Part shown: positions 42,222 through 51,373 of the stretch, in pieces
Numbering within the stretch: the stretch's first letter is position 1
How the letters are laid out: each line of letters begins with the position of its first letter
Assembly (NCBI RefSeq): GCF_007692655.1
Contig: NZ_REBQ01000118.1
Span: forward strand, 1-64,000
Direction of reading: 5' to 3'
Origin: Halomonas sp.
GTDB taxonomy: Bacteria; Pseudomonadota; Gammaproteobacteria; Pseudomonadales; Halomonadaceae
Length of the DNA stretch: 64,000 nucleotides
Position numbers and translations under genes: made by a program
Notes under the pieces: generated by a model
What the model was told of the DNA's origin: nothing
What the model saw: only the letters and a program-made list of their open reading frames with translations
Databases searched by the model: none

Positions 42222-43014
42222 GGATTACGTCAGGCGAGAAGTTATTATCTGGCAGTGCCAGCCATAAGGCCTGTGAATAGGCGTCGGTTAGGGCACTGCC
42301 CGTGCCTTGAAAAGCGCTTGCGGAAGCGGTTTCGACCTGTTTGCCGTCGCGCATGATAGTGACCTGGTCAGCAATTGGCAGTGCATGGCGTAGGTCGTGA
42401 GTAATTAGGATCACGCTTTTGCCTTGGTCAGCCAATGTGCGTAACGCTGCTAACACACGGTTGCGCTGGAGAGGATCAAGTCCCACCGTGGGCTCGTCGG
42501 CTATGATCAATTGTGCCTGACTGACATGGGCCATGGCCGTCAACACGCGACGCGCCATGCCGCCAGAAAGCTCATGGGCAAAGGCCTGTTGGGCGCGGGC
42601 GTCTAGCTGGTAATGATCCAAGGCTTGCCGGGCGGAGTGCTGGGCGATTGTTGAGGGGTGGCCAGCCCGCTGGGCCGCCCAGGCCACTTGCCGATGTATA
42701 CGCACTAGCGGGTCTAGGGCATTAAGCGATTGCGGAATCAGCGCCAGCTCGCGCCCGCGAAGCTGGCGTTGACGAGCGTCATCCAGCGGTTGGTCCTGGT
42801 AGAAAAGCTGCCCGGTTAGACGCGCCGCTGGCGGCAGCAAACCCATTATTGCGTAGGCGAGCAGGCTTTTTCCGGCACCCGATGCGCCCACCACGGCATG
42901 CACTTCGCCTGCCGAGAAGGGCAGCGAGAAAGCCTCTATACAGGTTGTCCAGTCGCGTCTCCACCAAGAGGCGTAGAAGGGCAGCTGTAGGGATAATCGG
43001 TCAATGGTTAACAT
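42181..43014 (-). CDS. nikD: Nickel ABC transporter ATP-binding protein
   Basis: Walker A GASGAGKSLLAYAIMG; LSGGMARRVLTAMA; linked to nikR. Confidence 0.82.
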   Translation of the reverse strand: MLTIDRLSLQLPFYASWWRRDWTTCIEAFSLPFSAGEVHAVVGASGAGKSLLAYAIMGLLPPAARLTGQLFYQDQPLDDARQRQLRGRELALIPQSLNALDPLVRIHRQVAWAAQRAGHPSTIAQHSARQALDHYQLDARAQQAFAHELSGGMARRVLTAMAHVSQAQLIIADEPTVGLDPLQRNRVLAALRTLADQGKSVILITHDLRHALPIADQVTIMRDGKQVETASASAFQGTGSALTDAYSQALWLALPDNNFSPDVIRAQEQTPKEANIA

Positions 43015-43045
43015 GCTAAAAGCCTTTTGTTAGGGGCGGCTATCG

Positions 43046-43882
43046 CTAAAGTGCCCGTCGTAGGTGGCTGGCAAGGCGCTCGAAACCCAGCACCATAAGC
43101 AAAAGCCCTAAGCCTGGAAAAACACCCAGCCACCAGTAGCCGCCGCTTAAATAGCGCATAGCATCGGCGAGCAAAACGCCAATGGCAGGCTGACTAGGGC
43201 TTAGGCCAAAGCCTAAAAATGTTAACGCCGCTTCATGCAAAATAGCGTGAGGGAATAACAGTAAGGCGCCGACGAGGCAGTGAGGGAGCAGGTGGGGCAG
43301 CAGGTGAGCCTGAAGCACGAACCAGCGAGATTTACCTAGCGCACGGGAGATGCGCACATAATGCGCCTGGCGCAGCTGCAATAGCTCAGCGCGCAGTACG
43401 CGGGCGAGGCTGGGCCAGTGAGTCACCGCAACGGCGATAATTACCGCTTGAGTGCCACCGCCTAGAGCAAACGCAATCAGCATCAATAAAATCAGGTGTG
43501 GAACGCTGAGTAGCGTATCGATTAACAAACTAACCAAGGTGTCCAAACGGCGCGATAGAGTGGCTAGCGCTGCAAGGCTAAGGGCGATCAGCGTGCTTAG
43601 CATGGCCGCCAGACTGCCTACCCAAAAGCTTAGCCCAAGCCCCGCTAGGGTTCGCGCCCAAAGCTCGCGCCCTAGCGCATCGGTACCAAGCCAGTGATGA
43701 CTGCTAGGGGGGACTAAGCGAGCGTCAAACTGCATCTGCTGCGGTAAATCGCCCAGCAGCCACTGGCTAGTGACCAGTCCAACGACCAGCAAGGCGGCAA
43801 TGCTCAGGTTGAGTATCGCCATAAGACGCGGCTGGGCAGGTAAGCGTGTTGATTGATAATGAAGGGGTTTCACCTGGCTCAT
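43046..43882 (-). CDS. nikC: Nickel ABC transporter permease
   Basis: GTDALGRELWARTLAG; DppC/NikC-type permease; ATGA overlap with nikB. Confidence 0.82.
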   Translation of the reverse strand: MSQVKPLHYQSTRLPAQPRLMAILNLSIAALLVVGLVTSQWLLGDLPQQMQFDARLVPPSSHHWLGTDALGRELWARTLAGLGLSFWVGSLAAMLSTLIALSLAALATLSRRLDTLVSLLIDTLLSVPHLILLMLIAFALGGGTQAVIIAVAVTHWPSLARVLRAELLQLRQAHYVRISRALGKSRWFVLQAHLLPHLLPHCLVGALLLFPHAILHEAALTFLGFGLSPSQPAIGVLLADAMRYLSGGYWWLGVFPGLGLLLMVLGFERLASHLRRAL

Positions 43883-44874
43883 GGTTCACCCGCCTTGATC
43901 CGTGGGTCGATAATGCCGTAGAGCGTATCGGCGATCGTATTGCCGACGCTGACAAACAGCGCAGTGAACAGCGCTATGCCCAGTAGCAGTGGAATATCGC
44001 TACGCAGGCCCGCGGCTACCGTGGCTTGACCTAAGCCGGGGTAGGCAAATACTTGCTCGATCAATATAGAGCCGCCAAACAGTTCACCCAGCGAGGCAAA
44101 CGCCAGCGTAATCGCTGGCAAGCTGGCGTGCCGCAGACCGTGGCGCCAGGCCACTTCCATGCGACTGGCACCCTGGGCAAAGGCGTGGGTGGCCACATCA
44201 GAACGCATTAACTCAAGCATGCGCGTGCGGGTGTGCAGGGTAATATTGGCAACACCCAGCAGTGCCAAGGTGGTCACTGGCAGGATCAGGTGATGGAGGC
44301 GTGTGGCGAGCGTAACCTCCTGACTCAAGGTGCCGGTTGGGCCAGCGCAGCAGGTGGGTGTCCAGCCTAACGTCACTGAAAATAGCAGCACGGCAAGTAT
44401 CGCCAGCCAGAAGGCAGGCGTTGAAGCGGTAATATAGGCGTAAGTGCTGATCACTCTATCCAAGGCAGAGCCTTCTTTGGCACCTGCCACCAGGCCAAGG
44501 CCAAATCCCAGCAGCGCTGAGAGCAGCCAAGCGCCACCTAATAACGCAATCGAGCGTTGAAAACGTTGACCGATCACTTCGCTAACCGGCTGGTTATACA
44601 CATGGCTCCAGCCTAAGTCACCGCTTACCAACTGACGCAGCCAGTGGCCAAACTGAACAGCCGGAGGCTCATCAAAGCCCCAGCGCTGGGCAATCAGGGT
44701 GCGTTGTTCCGGGCTTACTTGGGCCATCTGCGGGCCTAAGTAAGCATCAATCGGATCAATCGGCGAGGCCATCATCAGCCCAAACGACACTAGCGCCACG
44801 CAGAGCAGCACCAGCGTCAGACGTAGTAGGCGTTTTGCTATAAGGAGGGTGATCAGCCGCACGTCCATTGCCAC
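43879..44874 (-). CDS. nikB: Nickel ABC transporter permease
   Basis: DppB/NikB-type: RLTLVLLCVALVSFGLMMASPIDPIDAYLG; LIEQVFAYPGLGQATVAAGLRSD. Confidence 0.84.
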   Translation of the reverse strand: MAMDVRLITLLIAKRLLRLTLVLLCVALVSFGLMMASPIDPIDAYLGPQMAQVSPEQRTLIAQRWGFDEPPAVQFGHWLRQLVSGDLGWSHVYNQPVSEVIGQRFQRSIALLGGAWLLSALLGFGLGLVAGAKEGSALDRVISTYAYITASTPAFWLAILAVLLFSVTLGWTPTCCAGPTGTLSQEVTLATRLHHLILPVTTLALLGVANITLHTRTRMLELMRSDVATHAFAQGASRMEVAWRHGLRHASLPAITLAFASLGELFGGSILIEQVFAYPGLGQATVAAGLRSDIPLLLGIALFTALFVSVGNTIADTLYGIIDPRIKAGEP

Positions 44875-46442
44875 TCAAGCAAATTAGCCGTCATTGGCCA
44901 GCCATGGCCGTGCGGTGCCACGCCAAGCTCACCCACATCCAGGCAGGTGTTGGCAAAATAAACATGCTCAAGGTTAACCAACCAAGCCCAGCTAGTGTCT
45001 CCGCGTATGCCATAGCCGGTATTGCCATCCCACTGCGCGGCTTGCCAATAGTGGTTGGCTTGTTCAATACTCTCTGCTGCCTGTGCAGCGTCAAGATGGG
45101 CGTCTACCTCAGGGTTGGCATAAAAACCACTGTTATAGAAACCATTGCCGGCATGTTGGCTATGGAAAAGGTAGTAAACTTCCTGGGGGCTATGACTGCC
45201 GAAGCCGAACAGGATGGCGTCTTGATGCAAGGCTTCACGCTGAATCTCATCCCAATGGCGGCCTGTGGGTTGCATCTCAATGCCCAGAGGACGAACCATC
45301 TCAGCACTGACTTCTGCGAGTAACTGCCGGGTAGTGTCGCTGGAAGGGTAGGTAAGCCGGAAGCGGGCGGGTAGGCCATCCTTATAGCGCAAGCCGTCGT
45401 CGCGCAACTCCCAGCCCGCGTTGTCGAGTAGCTCTGCTGCCTGGGCCAAGTCGGGTGCTGCTATTGCCTCCTGTTCATCACTCCAGGGCAGGCCATCAGC
45501 AGGGCCAAAGGCAGGGCGACCAAAGCCGTGCAGAGCTACTTCAGCCAGTGTGTCGCGGTCAACGGCTAGGTTAATCGCCTGGCGGATAGCGATATCCGCG
45601 GTGACGTTATTACCGATTGGTGCGCCTGAATCCGCGTGCTTGCCCTCGGCAGCCTGCATGGGGAAAAGGATGCCACGATTGTCAACGCTCTCCATGATGA
45701 CCCGCTGCATTTGCCCAGGCACATTGGCTGCCAGCGCCGGGGGCACAGAGGCAATATCGACTTGGCCGGCATGGGCAGCGCTTAGGGTGGCGTCTTCACC
45801 GGTAAATAGAAATACCAGCCGCTTAAAGGCAGGGGCGGGGCCGTAAAAATAGGGGTTACGTTCAACAATGAGCTGCTCCCCTTCCTGCCATTCCACCAGT
45901 TGATAGGGTCCGGAGCCCATAGGGTGTCTGCCGTAAGCTTCACTGTAGCCGTTTTCGCGCTCGGCGTGAGGCACAATGCCTAAGGTGACTAATTGATTTA
46001 TAAAGGTAATGCGTGGCTCACGCAGTTGCAGAGTAACGGTATGGCCACTAATGGCCGTGGCTTCTTTTAGCGCGCTAAGGTCAGCCCGCCCGCCTGCTTG
46101 GGCTGCCGTGTTAAATGTGTAGGCAACGTCTTCGGCGGTTAGCGGTGTGCCGTCCGCAAAGCGAGCATCGTCACGTAGCGTCAGCGTCCAGGTGAGACGG
46201 TCCTCGGAGAGTGACCACTCGGTAGCCAGTTCAGGCTGTGGTGATAGATCGCTGTCCCGGGAGAGCAGCGTCGATTGAAATAGCGGATTGCCATATTGTC
46301 CCCAACCCAGCAGTGGATCGAAACCCTGTTCGGGTTCGCCGCCAATGGCAAGCACCAACTGCTCTTTTGCTTGTACGGTGTTGGTAGCCACTAAACAACT
46401 TAGCGCAAGACCCAGTAAGATAGGCTGAGATGGTTTAGCCAT
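44853..46442 (-). CDS. nikA: Nickel ABC transporter substrate-binding protein
   Basis: 529 aa SBP family 5: signal peptide, ATEWSLSEDRLTWTLTLRDDARFADGTPLTAEDV; divergent from nikR with an operator between. Confidence 0.82.
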   Translation of the reverse strand: MAKPSQPILLGLALSCLVATNTVQAKEQLVLAIGGEPEQGFDPLLGWGQYGNPLFQSTLLSRDSDLSPQPELATEWSLSEDRLTWTLTLRDDARFADGTPLTAEDVAYTFNTAAQAGGRADLSALKEATAISGHTVTLQLREPRITFINQLVTLGIVPHAERENGYSEAYGRHPMGSGPYQLVEWQEGEQLIVERNPYFYGPAPAFKRLVFLFTGEDATLSAAHAGQVDIASVPPALAANVPGQMQRVIMESVDNRGILFPMQAAEGKHADSGAPIGNNVTADIAIRQAINLAVDRDTLAEVALHGFGRPAFGPADGLPWSDEQEAIAAPDLAQAAELLDNAGWELRDDGLRYKDGLPARFRLTYPSSDTTRQLLAEVSAEMVRPLGIEMQPTGRHWDEIQREALHQDAILFGFGSHSPQEVYYLFHSQHAGNGFYNSGFYANPEVDAHLDAAQAAESIEQANHYWQAAQWDGNTGYGIRGDTSWAWLVNLEHVYFANTCLDVGELGVAPHGHGWPMTANLLEWQWTCG

Positions 46443-46462
46443 CGCTTGATCCTTTATGTCGT

Positions 46463-46494
46463 TAGTATGATCTTTTTACAATAACATCATACTA
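46463..46494. promoter_or_regulatory. NikR operator
   Basis: TAGTATGA-N16-TCATACTA; exact match to the E. coli NikR consensus GTATGA-N16-TCATAC, lying between nikA and nikR. Confidence 0.93.
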
Positions 46495-46540
46495 GCGGCG
46501 CAAGTAGCACATGAAAAGCTAATCAGTAGAGGGGGCGTGG

Positions 46541-46942
46541 ATGCAGCGTGTAACGGTAACGCTTGATGAAGAGCTATTGGCTGACGTCGATACGCTAATG
46601 CGTGAGCGTGGGTATCAAAACCGATCAGAGGCAATTCGCGACCTGACTCGCAGTGGCCTAAAGCAGGTGAGGGAAGAGGCGGCACCGGAAGCACCGTGCA
46701 TGGGAGCGTTGGTGTATGTTTATGACCACGCTGCTCGTGAGCTATCAAAGCGCTTAACTCGCCACTCCCATGATCATCATGACCTGACGCTGTCTACCCT
46801 GCATGTGCATATCAACCATGACAGCTGCCTGGAAGTAGCGTTACTAAAAGGCCAGGGGAGCGCGCTTAAACAGTTTGCTGCCGAAGTCACCTCATCAAGA
46901 AGCGTGCGCCACGGACAGCTGGTTTTAATACCCGATGAGTAA
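46541..46942 (+). CDS. nikR: Nickel-responsive transcriptional regulator
   Basis: MQRVTVTLDEELL RHH domain; HDHHDLTLSTLHVHINHDSCLEVALLKG metal-binding ACT domain. Confidence 0.97.
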   Translation: MQRVTVTLDEELLADVDTLMRERGYQNRSEAIRDLTRSGLKQVREEAAPEAPCMGALVYVYDHAARELSKRLTRHSHDHHDLTLSTLHVHINHDSCLEVALLKGQGSALKQFAAEVTSSRSVRHGQLVLIPDE

Positions 46943-46967
46943 GCAAGGCTTATTCACAGGCATAAAA

Positions 46968-46991
46968 AAGGGTGACCTTTAAGTCACCCTT
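46968..46991 (-). terminator. Terminator of the slyD-like gene
   Basis: Minus strand AAGGGTGAC ttaaag GTCACCCTT followed by TTTT. Confidence 0.8.
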
Positions 46992-47015
46992 CTTAATGCG
47001 ATATCGCAAGCGTTG

Positions 47016-47498
47016 TTAGTGCTGTACGCCGCCTTCGCCGTGCACATGACCGTGCTCTACTTCTTCAGCGCTAGCTTCACGCACTTCAGCAATTTCAACG
47101 TCGAAGTTGAGCTGCTGGCCTGCTAGCGGATGATTGCCGTCAACAACGACAGTGTCGCCTTCTACTTTTTTGACAGTAACCATCAATGGTCCGCCTTGAG
47201 TCTGGGCTTGAAACTGCATGCCTGGCTCAATACTTTCAACGCCTTGGAAGGCATCGCGGGGAACTTCTTGCATCAGTTGCTCTTGCAACTCGCCATAACC
47301 CTCTTCAGGGGATACAGCCACGTTCAGCTTATCGCCCGCAGCGCGGCCTTCCAGCTCTTTCTCAAGGCCCGGGATAATGTTGCCGGCGCCATGAAGATAG
47401 GTAAGCGGCTCACGGCCTTCAGAACTGTCTAGCACTTCACCTGCATCGTTAGTCAGGGTGTAGTGAAACGCGACAACCGAGTTTTGCGCAATTTGCAT
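47016..47498 (-). CDS. FKBP-type peptidyl-prolyl cis-trans isomerase (SlyD-like)
   Basis: VVAFHYTLTNDAGEVLDSSEGREPLTYLHGAGNIIPGLEKELEG; VVDGNHPLAGQQLNFDVEI; modest C-terminal His-containing tail. Confidence 0.93.
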   Translation of the reverse strand: MQIAQNSVVAFHYTLTNDAGEVLDSSEGREPLTYLHGAGNIIPGLEKELEGRAAGDKLNVAVSPEEGYGELQEQLMQEVPRDAFQGVESIEPGMQFQAQTQGGPLMVTVKKVEGDTVVVDGNHPLAGQQLNFDVEIAEVREASAEEVEHGHVHGEGGVQH

Positions 47499-47673
47499 GG
47501 AATAACCTTTCGGTGAGTGCATGTCTTAATATGGTAACGCGTGAGCGTTGAATTGTCAGGGGGGCAGGGCTGCTTTTTCCACCTTCAACTTTTTACGGTA
47601 TTGCGCCCAAAGGTGACCAGGGATACCCTAAGCCCACAACTTTTCCGTGTGCCCTATTATTTTGGAGCTTGCA

Positions 47674-47955
47674 ATGACGGTCTTGATTCTCTGGCTGATC
47701 GCGTTTGTCCTTATTGCGTATTTTGCTAATAAACGCTGGAACAGCGGCGTTAGCCAAGGGCTGGATAAAATGTTGCCCAGCGTTATGAAGAGCCATGGAG
47801 AAAATCGCTACCTATGGATTAGCGCGATGGCGGTATTGGGTGCGACCACCTTGGTTCGTCCGGTAGATATTTTATTGGTCGGCTTGTTGCTCGCCCTGAT
47901 TGGCTTTTTAGCAATGAAGCTCATCAACTGGGCCAGCAGCAAAGCCAATCATTAA
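47674..47955 (+). CDS. Small hypothetical membrane protein
   Basis: ~93 aa, TM-rich, ATG at 47674 with upstream GGAG. Confidence 0.6.
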   Translation: MTVLILWLIAFVLIAYFANKRWNSGVSQGLDKMLPSVMKSHGENRYLWISAMAVLGATTLVRPVDILLVGLLLALIGFLAMKLINWASSKANH

Positions 47956-48000
47956 TTCTCTAACCACGAAGCTCACGCCGATGGGTTAACGGTGGCAATA

Positions 48001-48035
48001 AAAAGTCCGGACACCATAAGGTGGACCGGACTTTT
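48001..48035. terminator. Bidirectional terminator
   Basis: AAAAGTCCGG a CACC ataa GGTG ga CCGGACTTTT between convergent genes. Confidence 0.88.
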
Positions 48036-48105
48036 TTTGCTGCTTCTTATCTCGCTTTTACAATTAGTGAGCTGAGACTAGCAGGGTGCGATTAGTAAGA
48101 GGCGA

Positions 48106-48576
48106 TTAGTAAGGTGCAACGCTCATGCTAGCACCGCTGCCGATTAAACGCACACGCTGACCTGCTTGGAACTGGCGGTCTGCACGTTGTACAACGACAA
48201 CATCGCTACCGTCATCACGACGAATTTCCATTTCCAGTGCGCTAACGCGGTTTGCCGCATCTTCAGTTGCGGTACCTGCAACTGCACCGCCTAATGCGCC
48301 GGCAACAGTAGCCAACTGACGTCCAGAGCCACCACCTACTTGGCTGCCCAGTAGGCCGCCGATAACCGCGCCGCCGCCACTGCCTACAAGGCCTCCTGCA
48401 CGGCTTTCCGCCTGAATTTGAACCGGACGGACAGCCACGATGGTGCCATAGGTGACGCTTTGGCCAGTTTGTGCCTGGCTACCGCGATAGACATCGCCGG
48501 AGTAACCCGCCGTGTTGGCGCAGCCTGCCAGCGTGAGTATGCTCAGTGCGGCAACAGGTAAAAGAAGACGTTTCAT
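48106..48576 (-). CDS. Glycine-zipper 2TM domain outer-membrane lipoprotein (SlyB/Pcp-like)
   Basis: Lipobox LTLAGC; GGLVGSGGGAVIGGLLGSQVGGGSGRQLATVAGALGGAVAG. Confidence 0.9.
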   Translation of the reverse strand: MKRLLLPVAALSILTLAGCANTAGYSGDVYRGSQAQTGQSVTYGTIVAVRPVQIQAESRAGGLVGSGGGAVIGGLLGSQVGGGSGRQLATVAGALGGAVAGTATEDAANRVSALEMEIRRDDGSDVVVVQRADRQFQAGQRVRLIGSGASMSVAPY

Positions 48577-48787
48577 TAAAACCTCCAGGAGTATCCATTC
48601 GTGTAGCCGTAAAAATTGACTGCGGTTATAGAACGGTGTTCGTTAACGGTAGTCAATGTTAACATTTTTGACCAGCTAGCGTCAGGAAAGATCAATGCTG
48701 AGAAAAATAATAGCGATAAGCTAAGATATGAAAGAGTGTAACAGTGTATTAAGAAAGTAGTGTGCAAATACCATGAAGCAAATAAAA

Positions 48788-48813
48788 AACCAAGAGGCTG
48801 GAGCCTCTTGGTT
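48788..48813 (-). terminator. Terminator of aceA
   Basis: Minus strand AACCAAGAGGC tcca GCCTCTTGGTT followed by TTTATT. Confidence 0.85.
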
Positions 48814-48855
48814 CATGGTACTAACCCGTTTATTGTGCGGCTAGTTAACGATTAA

Positions 48856-50454
48856 CTAACCAAACTGGTTCATGGTGTTATCTTTACCGCCGGCTTTTAG
48901 GGCCGCATCACCATGGAAAAACTCTTTGTGATCGTCACCGATATTGGAGCCGGCCATGTCCTGGTGGCGAACGGTGGCGATTCCCTGGCGAATTTCCTGG
49001 CGCTGTACACCTTTCACGTAAGCCAGCATACCTTCGTCACCAAAATAGCCTTTCGCCAGATTATCGGTAGACAGGGCGGCCGTGTGGTAAGTCGGCAAGG
49101 TAATCAGGTGGTGGAAGATACCTGCTTCGCGAGACGAGTCACGCTGGAAGTTGCGTGTCCACTCATCGGCTAGCTGGCCAAGCTCGGTATCGTCGTATTC
49201 TGCGCTCATCAGCTTGTCGCGCTGGTAAGCGGATACATCTTTACCCTCTTCCTGCCAAGCGTCGAACACCTGCTGACGGAAGTTCAGCGTCCAGTTAAAC
49301 GATGGCGAGTTGTTGTAGACCAACTTGGCATCCGGCACGACGTCACGAATCCGATTAACCATGCTGGCAATCTGGCCGACGTGGGGCTTCTCAGTCTCAA
49401 TCCACAGCAGATCAGCGCCGTTTTGCAGACTGGTGATGCAGTCCAAAATTACGCGATCTTCGCCAGTGCCTGCCTTGAACTGGTACAGGCCGGATGCCAG
49501 GCGCTTAGGTTTAACCAGCTTACCGTTTTGCTTGATGACAACGTCGCCGTTATTGATATCAGCGGCGTTTTCGATCACATCGCCATCCAGGAAGCTGTTG
49601 TACTGATCGCCAAGGTCGCCTGGCTCATTGGTAACGGCAATTTTTTGCGTTAAGCCAGCCCCGAGTGAATCGGTACGCGCCACAATAACGCCGTCTTCCA
49701 CGCCAAGCTCTAAAAAGGCATAGCGAACAGCATTGATTTTGGCCAGGAAGTCTTCGTGAGGCACGGTAACCTTGCCATCCTGATGGCCACACTGCTTTTC
49801 ATCAGACACCTGGTTTTCCAACTGGATACAGCAGGCGCCCGCTTGAATAAACTTTTTGGCCAGCAGGTAAGTGGCTTCTGCGTTGCCAAAGCCTGCGTCA
49901 ATATCGGCGATAATCGGTACGATGTGCGTTTCGTAGTTATCAATCTTACTGACTAGCTCCTGTTGCTTGCTGCTATCGCCAGTCTCTTTAGCCTCGTCAA
50001 GTGCGCGGAACAGGTGGTTAAGCTCCCAGGCATCAGCCTGCTTTAAGAAGGTGTAAAGCTCTTCAATCAAGTTCGCGACGGAGGTCTTTTCGTGCATTGA
50101 CTGGTCGGGTAGCGGGCCAAATTCGGAGCGCAGCGCGGCAACCATCCAGCCTGATAAGTAAAGGTAGCTACGCTTGGTAGTGCCGAAATGCTTTTTGATC
50201 GAAATAAGCTTTTGTTGGCCGATAAAACCGTGCCAGCAGCCGAGTGACTGGGTGTATTGGGCGGTGTCAGCATCGTAAGCTGCCATGTCTTCGCGCATGA
50301 TTTTGGCGGTGTAGCGGGCAATGTCCAAACCGGTATGAAAACGGTTTTGAGCACGCATGCGAGCGGCGTACTCAGGTTTGATCGCTTCCCACTTGCCACC
50401 TTGTGCTTCGCGCAGTTGAGCCATGGCTTTAATATCGTCAAGCAGTCCTGACAT
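48856..50454 (-). CDS. aceA: Isocitrate lyase
   Basis: 532 aa; DADTAQY/LGCWHGFIGQQKLISIKKHFG; IADIDAGFGNAEATYLLAKKFIQAGACCIQLENQVSDEKQCGHQDGKV. Confidence 0.97.
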   Translation of the reverse strand: MSGLLDDIKAMAQLREAQGGKWEAIKPEYAARMRAQNRFHTGLDIARYTAKIMREDMAAYDADTAQYTQSLGCWHGFIGQQKLISIKKHFGTTKRSYLYLSGWMVAALRSEFGPLPDQSMHEKTSVANLIEELYTFLKQADAWELNHLFRALDEAKETGDSSKQQELVSKIDNYETHIVPIIADIDAGFGNAEATYLLAKKFIQAGACCIQLENQVSDEKQCGHQDGKVTVPHEDFLAKINAVRYAFLELGVEDGVIVARTDSLGAGLTQKIAVTNEPGDLGDQYNSFLDGDVIENAADINNGDVVIKQNGKLVKPKRLASGLYQFKAGTGEDRVILDCITSLQNGADLLWIETEKPHVGQIASMVNRIRDVVPDAKLVYNNSPSFNWTLNFRQQVFDAWQEEGKDVSAYQRDKLMSAEYDDTELGQLADEWTRNFQRDSSREAGIFHHLITLPTYHTAALSTDNLAKGYFGDEGMLAYVKGVQRQEIRQGIATVRHQDMAGSNIGDDHKEFFHGDAALKAGGKDNTMNQFG

Positions 50455-50671
50455 GAGCTTACCCTCTTAAGTCGTTATGGTATTACTTGCATTGTGCGGG
50501 TGCTTTCAAATTCAGCATTTACTTATGCTGCACCTGCGAAGTTGTGCTCAGCATTATTTAATTTCGCTGCGCTGTCTCTAGGCCAATCGTCTTTGAGCAA
50601 AACGTCTCTCAATCGAACGTCCCAGATGTTAATGACGTAGATGTCAGAGGATTTAAGACGCTAGAGAACTT

Positions 50672-50710
50672 GCTACAGTAGAACTTAGCTACAGTAGAGC
50701 TTAGCTACAG
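50672..50710. repeat. 16-bp tandem direct repeats upstream of aceA
   Basis: GCTACAGTAGAACTTA, GCTACAGTAGAGCTTA, then partial GCTACAG. Confidence 0.75.
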
Positions 50711-50902
50711 CGTTGTGGGGCTAGAGCCTAGTGGGCTTAAAGTCCTACCCACATCGCCTCAACGCTGCAATGCAATAACTATCAACCAGAATGGCTCGCG
50801 CAACAATTGTCACTTGGGTGCACAAGGCGTTGTAACCCGACGACAGCGAGGTAGCGGAAGGGAGGGTTTGTGTAGTCGTTTTTCGTCAGGAGGGGATGAA
50901 AA

Positions 50903-50922
50903 AGCACTGCCGAAGCAGTGCT
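50903..50922 (-). terminator. Terminator of the GNAT gene
   Basis: Minus strand AGCACTGC ttcg GCAGTGCT followed by TTTTC (UUCG tetraloop). Confidence 0.85.
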
Positions 50923-50944
50923 AGGCATCAATCAATATGGCTGG

Positions 50945-51370
50945 CTACGAAAGCGATAACGTCATTTCTTGGTGAGGGATGCCCGCGTCCATAAACTCCT
51001 CGCCGTGGGCGACAAAGCCTAACTGCTCATAGAACGCCAGGGCATGCACCTGGGAGTTAAGGGCGACCTGGGGATGGCCCGCATGACGTGCGGCTTCAAT
51101 CGCCGCCTGCATGAGCAGTATGCCAATGCCAGTGCCGCGGGTTTCCGCAAGCACTGCGACGCGCCCAATATGGGCGTCGGGTGTTAGCCGGGCAGTGCCT
51201 ACTGGTTGCCCGTCGAGCATGACTAAAAAGTGCTGACACTCAGGGTCCAGGCCATCCCACTCCTCTTCCTGAGGTACCTTTTGCTCGTCAATAAACACCG
51301 CGCGCCGGATCTCACTGGCTGCTAAGCCAAGGGTCTCCCAGTCACCGGTACTAATGCTTGCCAGCGCCAT
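50945..51370 (-). CDS. GNAT family N-acetyltransferase
   Basis: IGRVAVLAETRGTGIGILLMQAAIEAAR; ALAFYEQLGFVAHGEEFMDAGIPHQEM. Confidence 0.92.
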   Translation of the reverse strand: MALASISTGDWETLGLAASEIRRAVFIDEQKVPQEEEWDGLDPECQHFLVMLDGQPVGTARLTPDAHIGRVAVLAETRGTGIGILLMQAAIEAARHAGHPQVALNSQVHALAFYEQLGFVAHGEEFMDAGIPHQEMTLSLS

Positions 51371-51373
51371 TGA

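Noticed and set aside
50672-50710. Possible CRISPR-like repeats
   Set aside because: Adjacent 16-bp repeats without spacers and no cas genes in the window; treated as simple tandem repeats.
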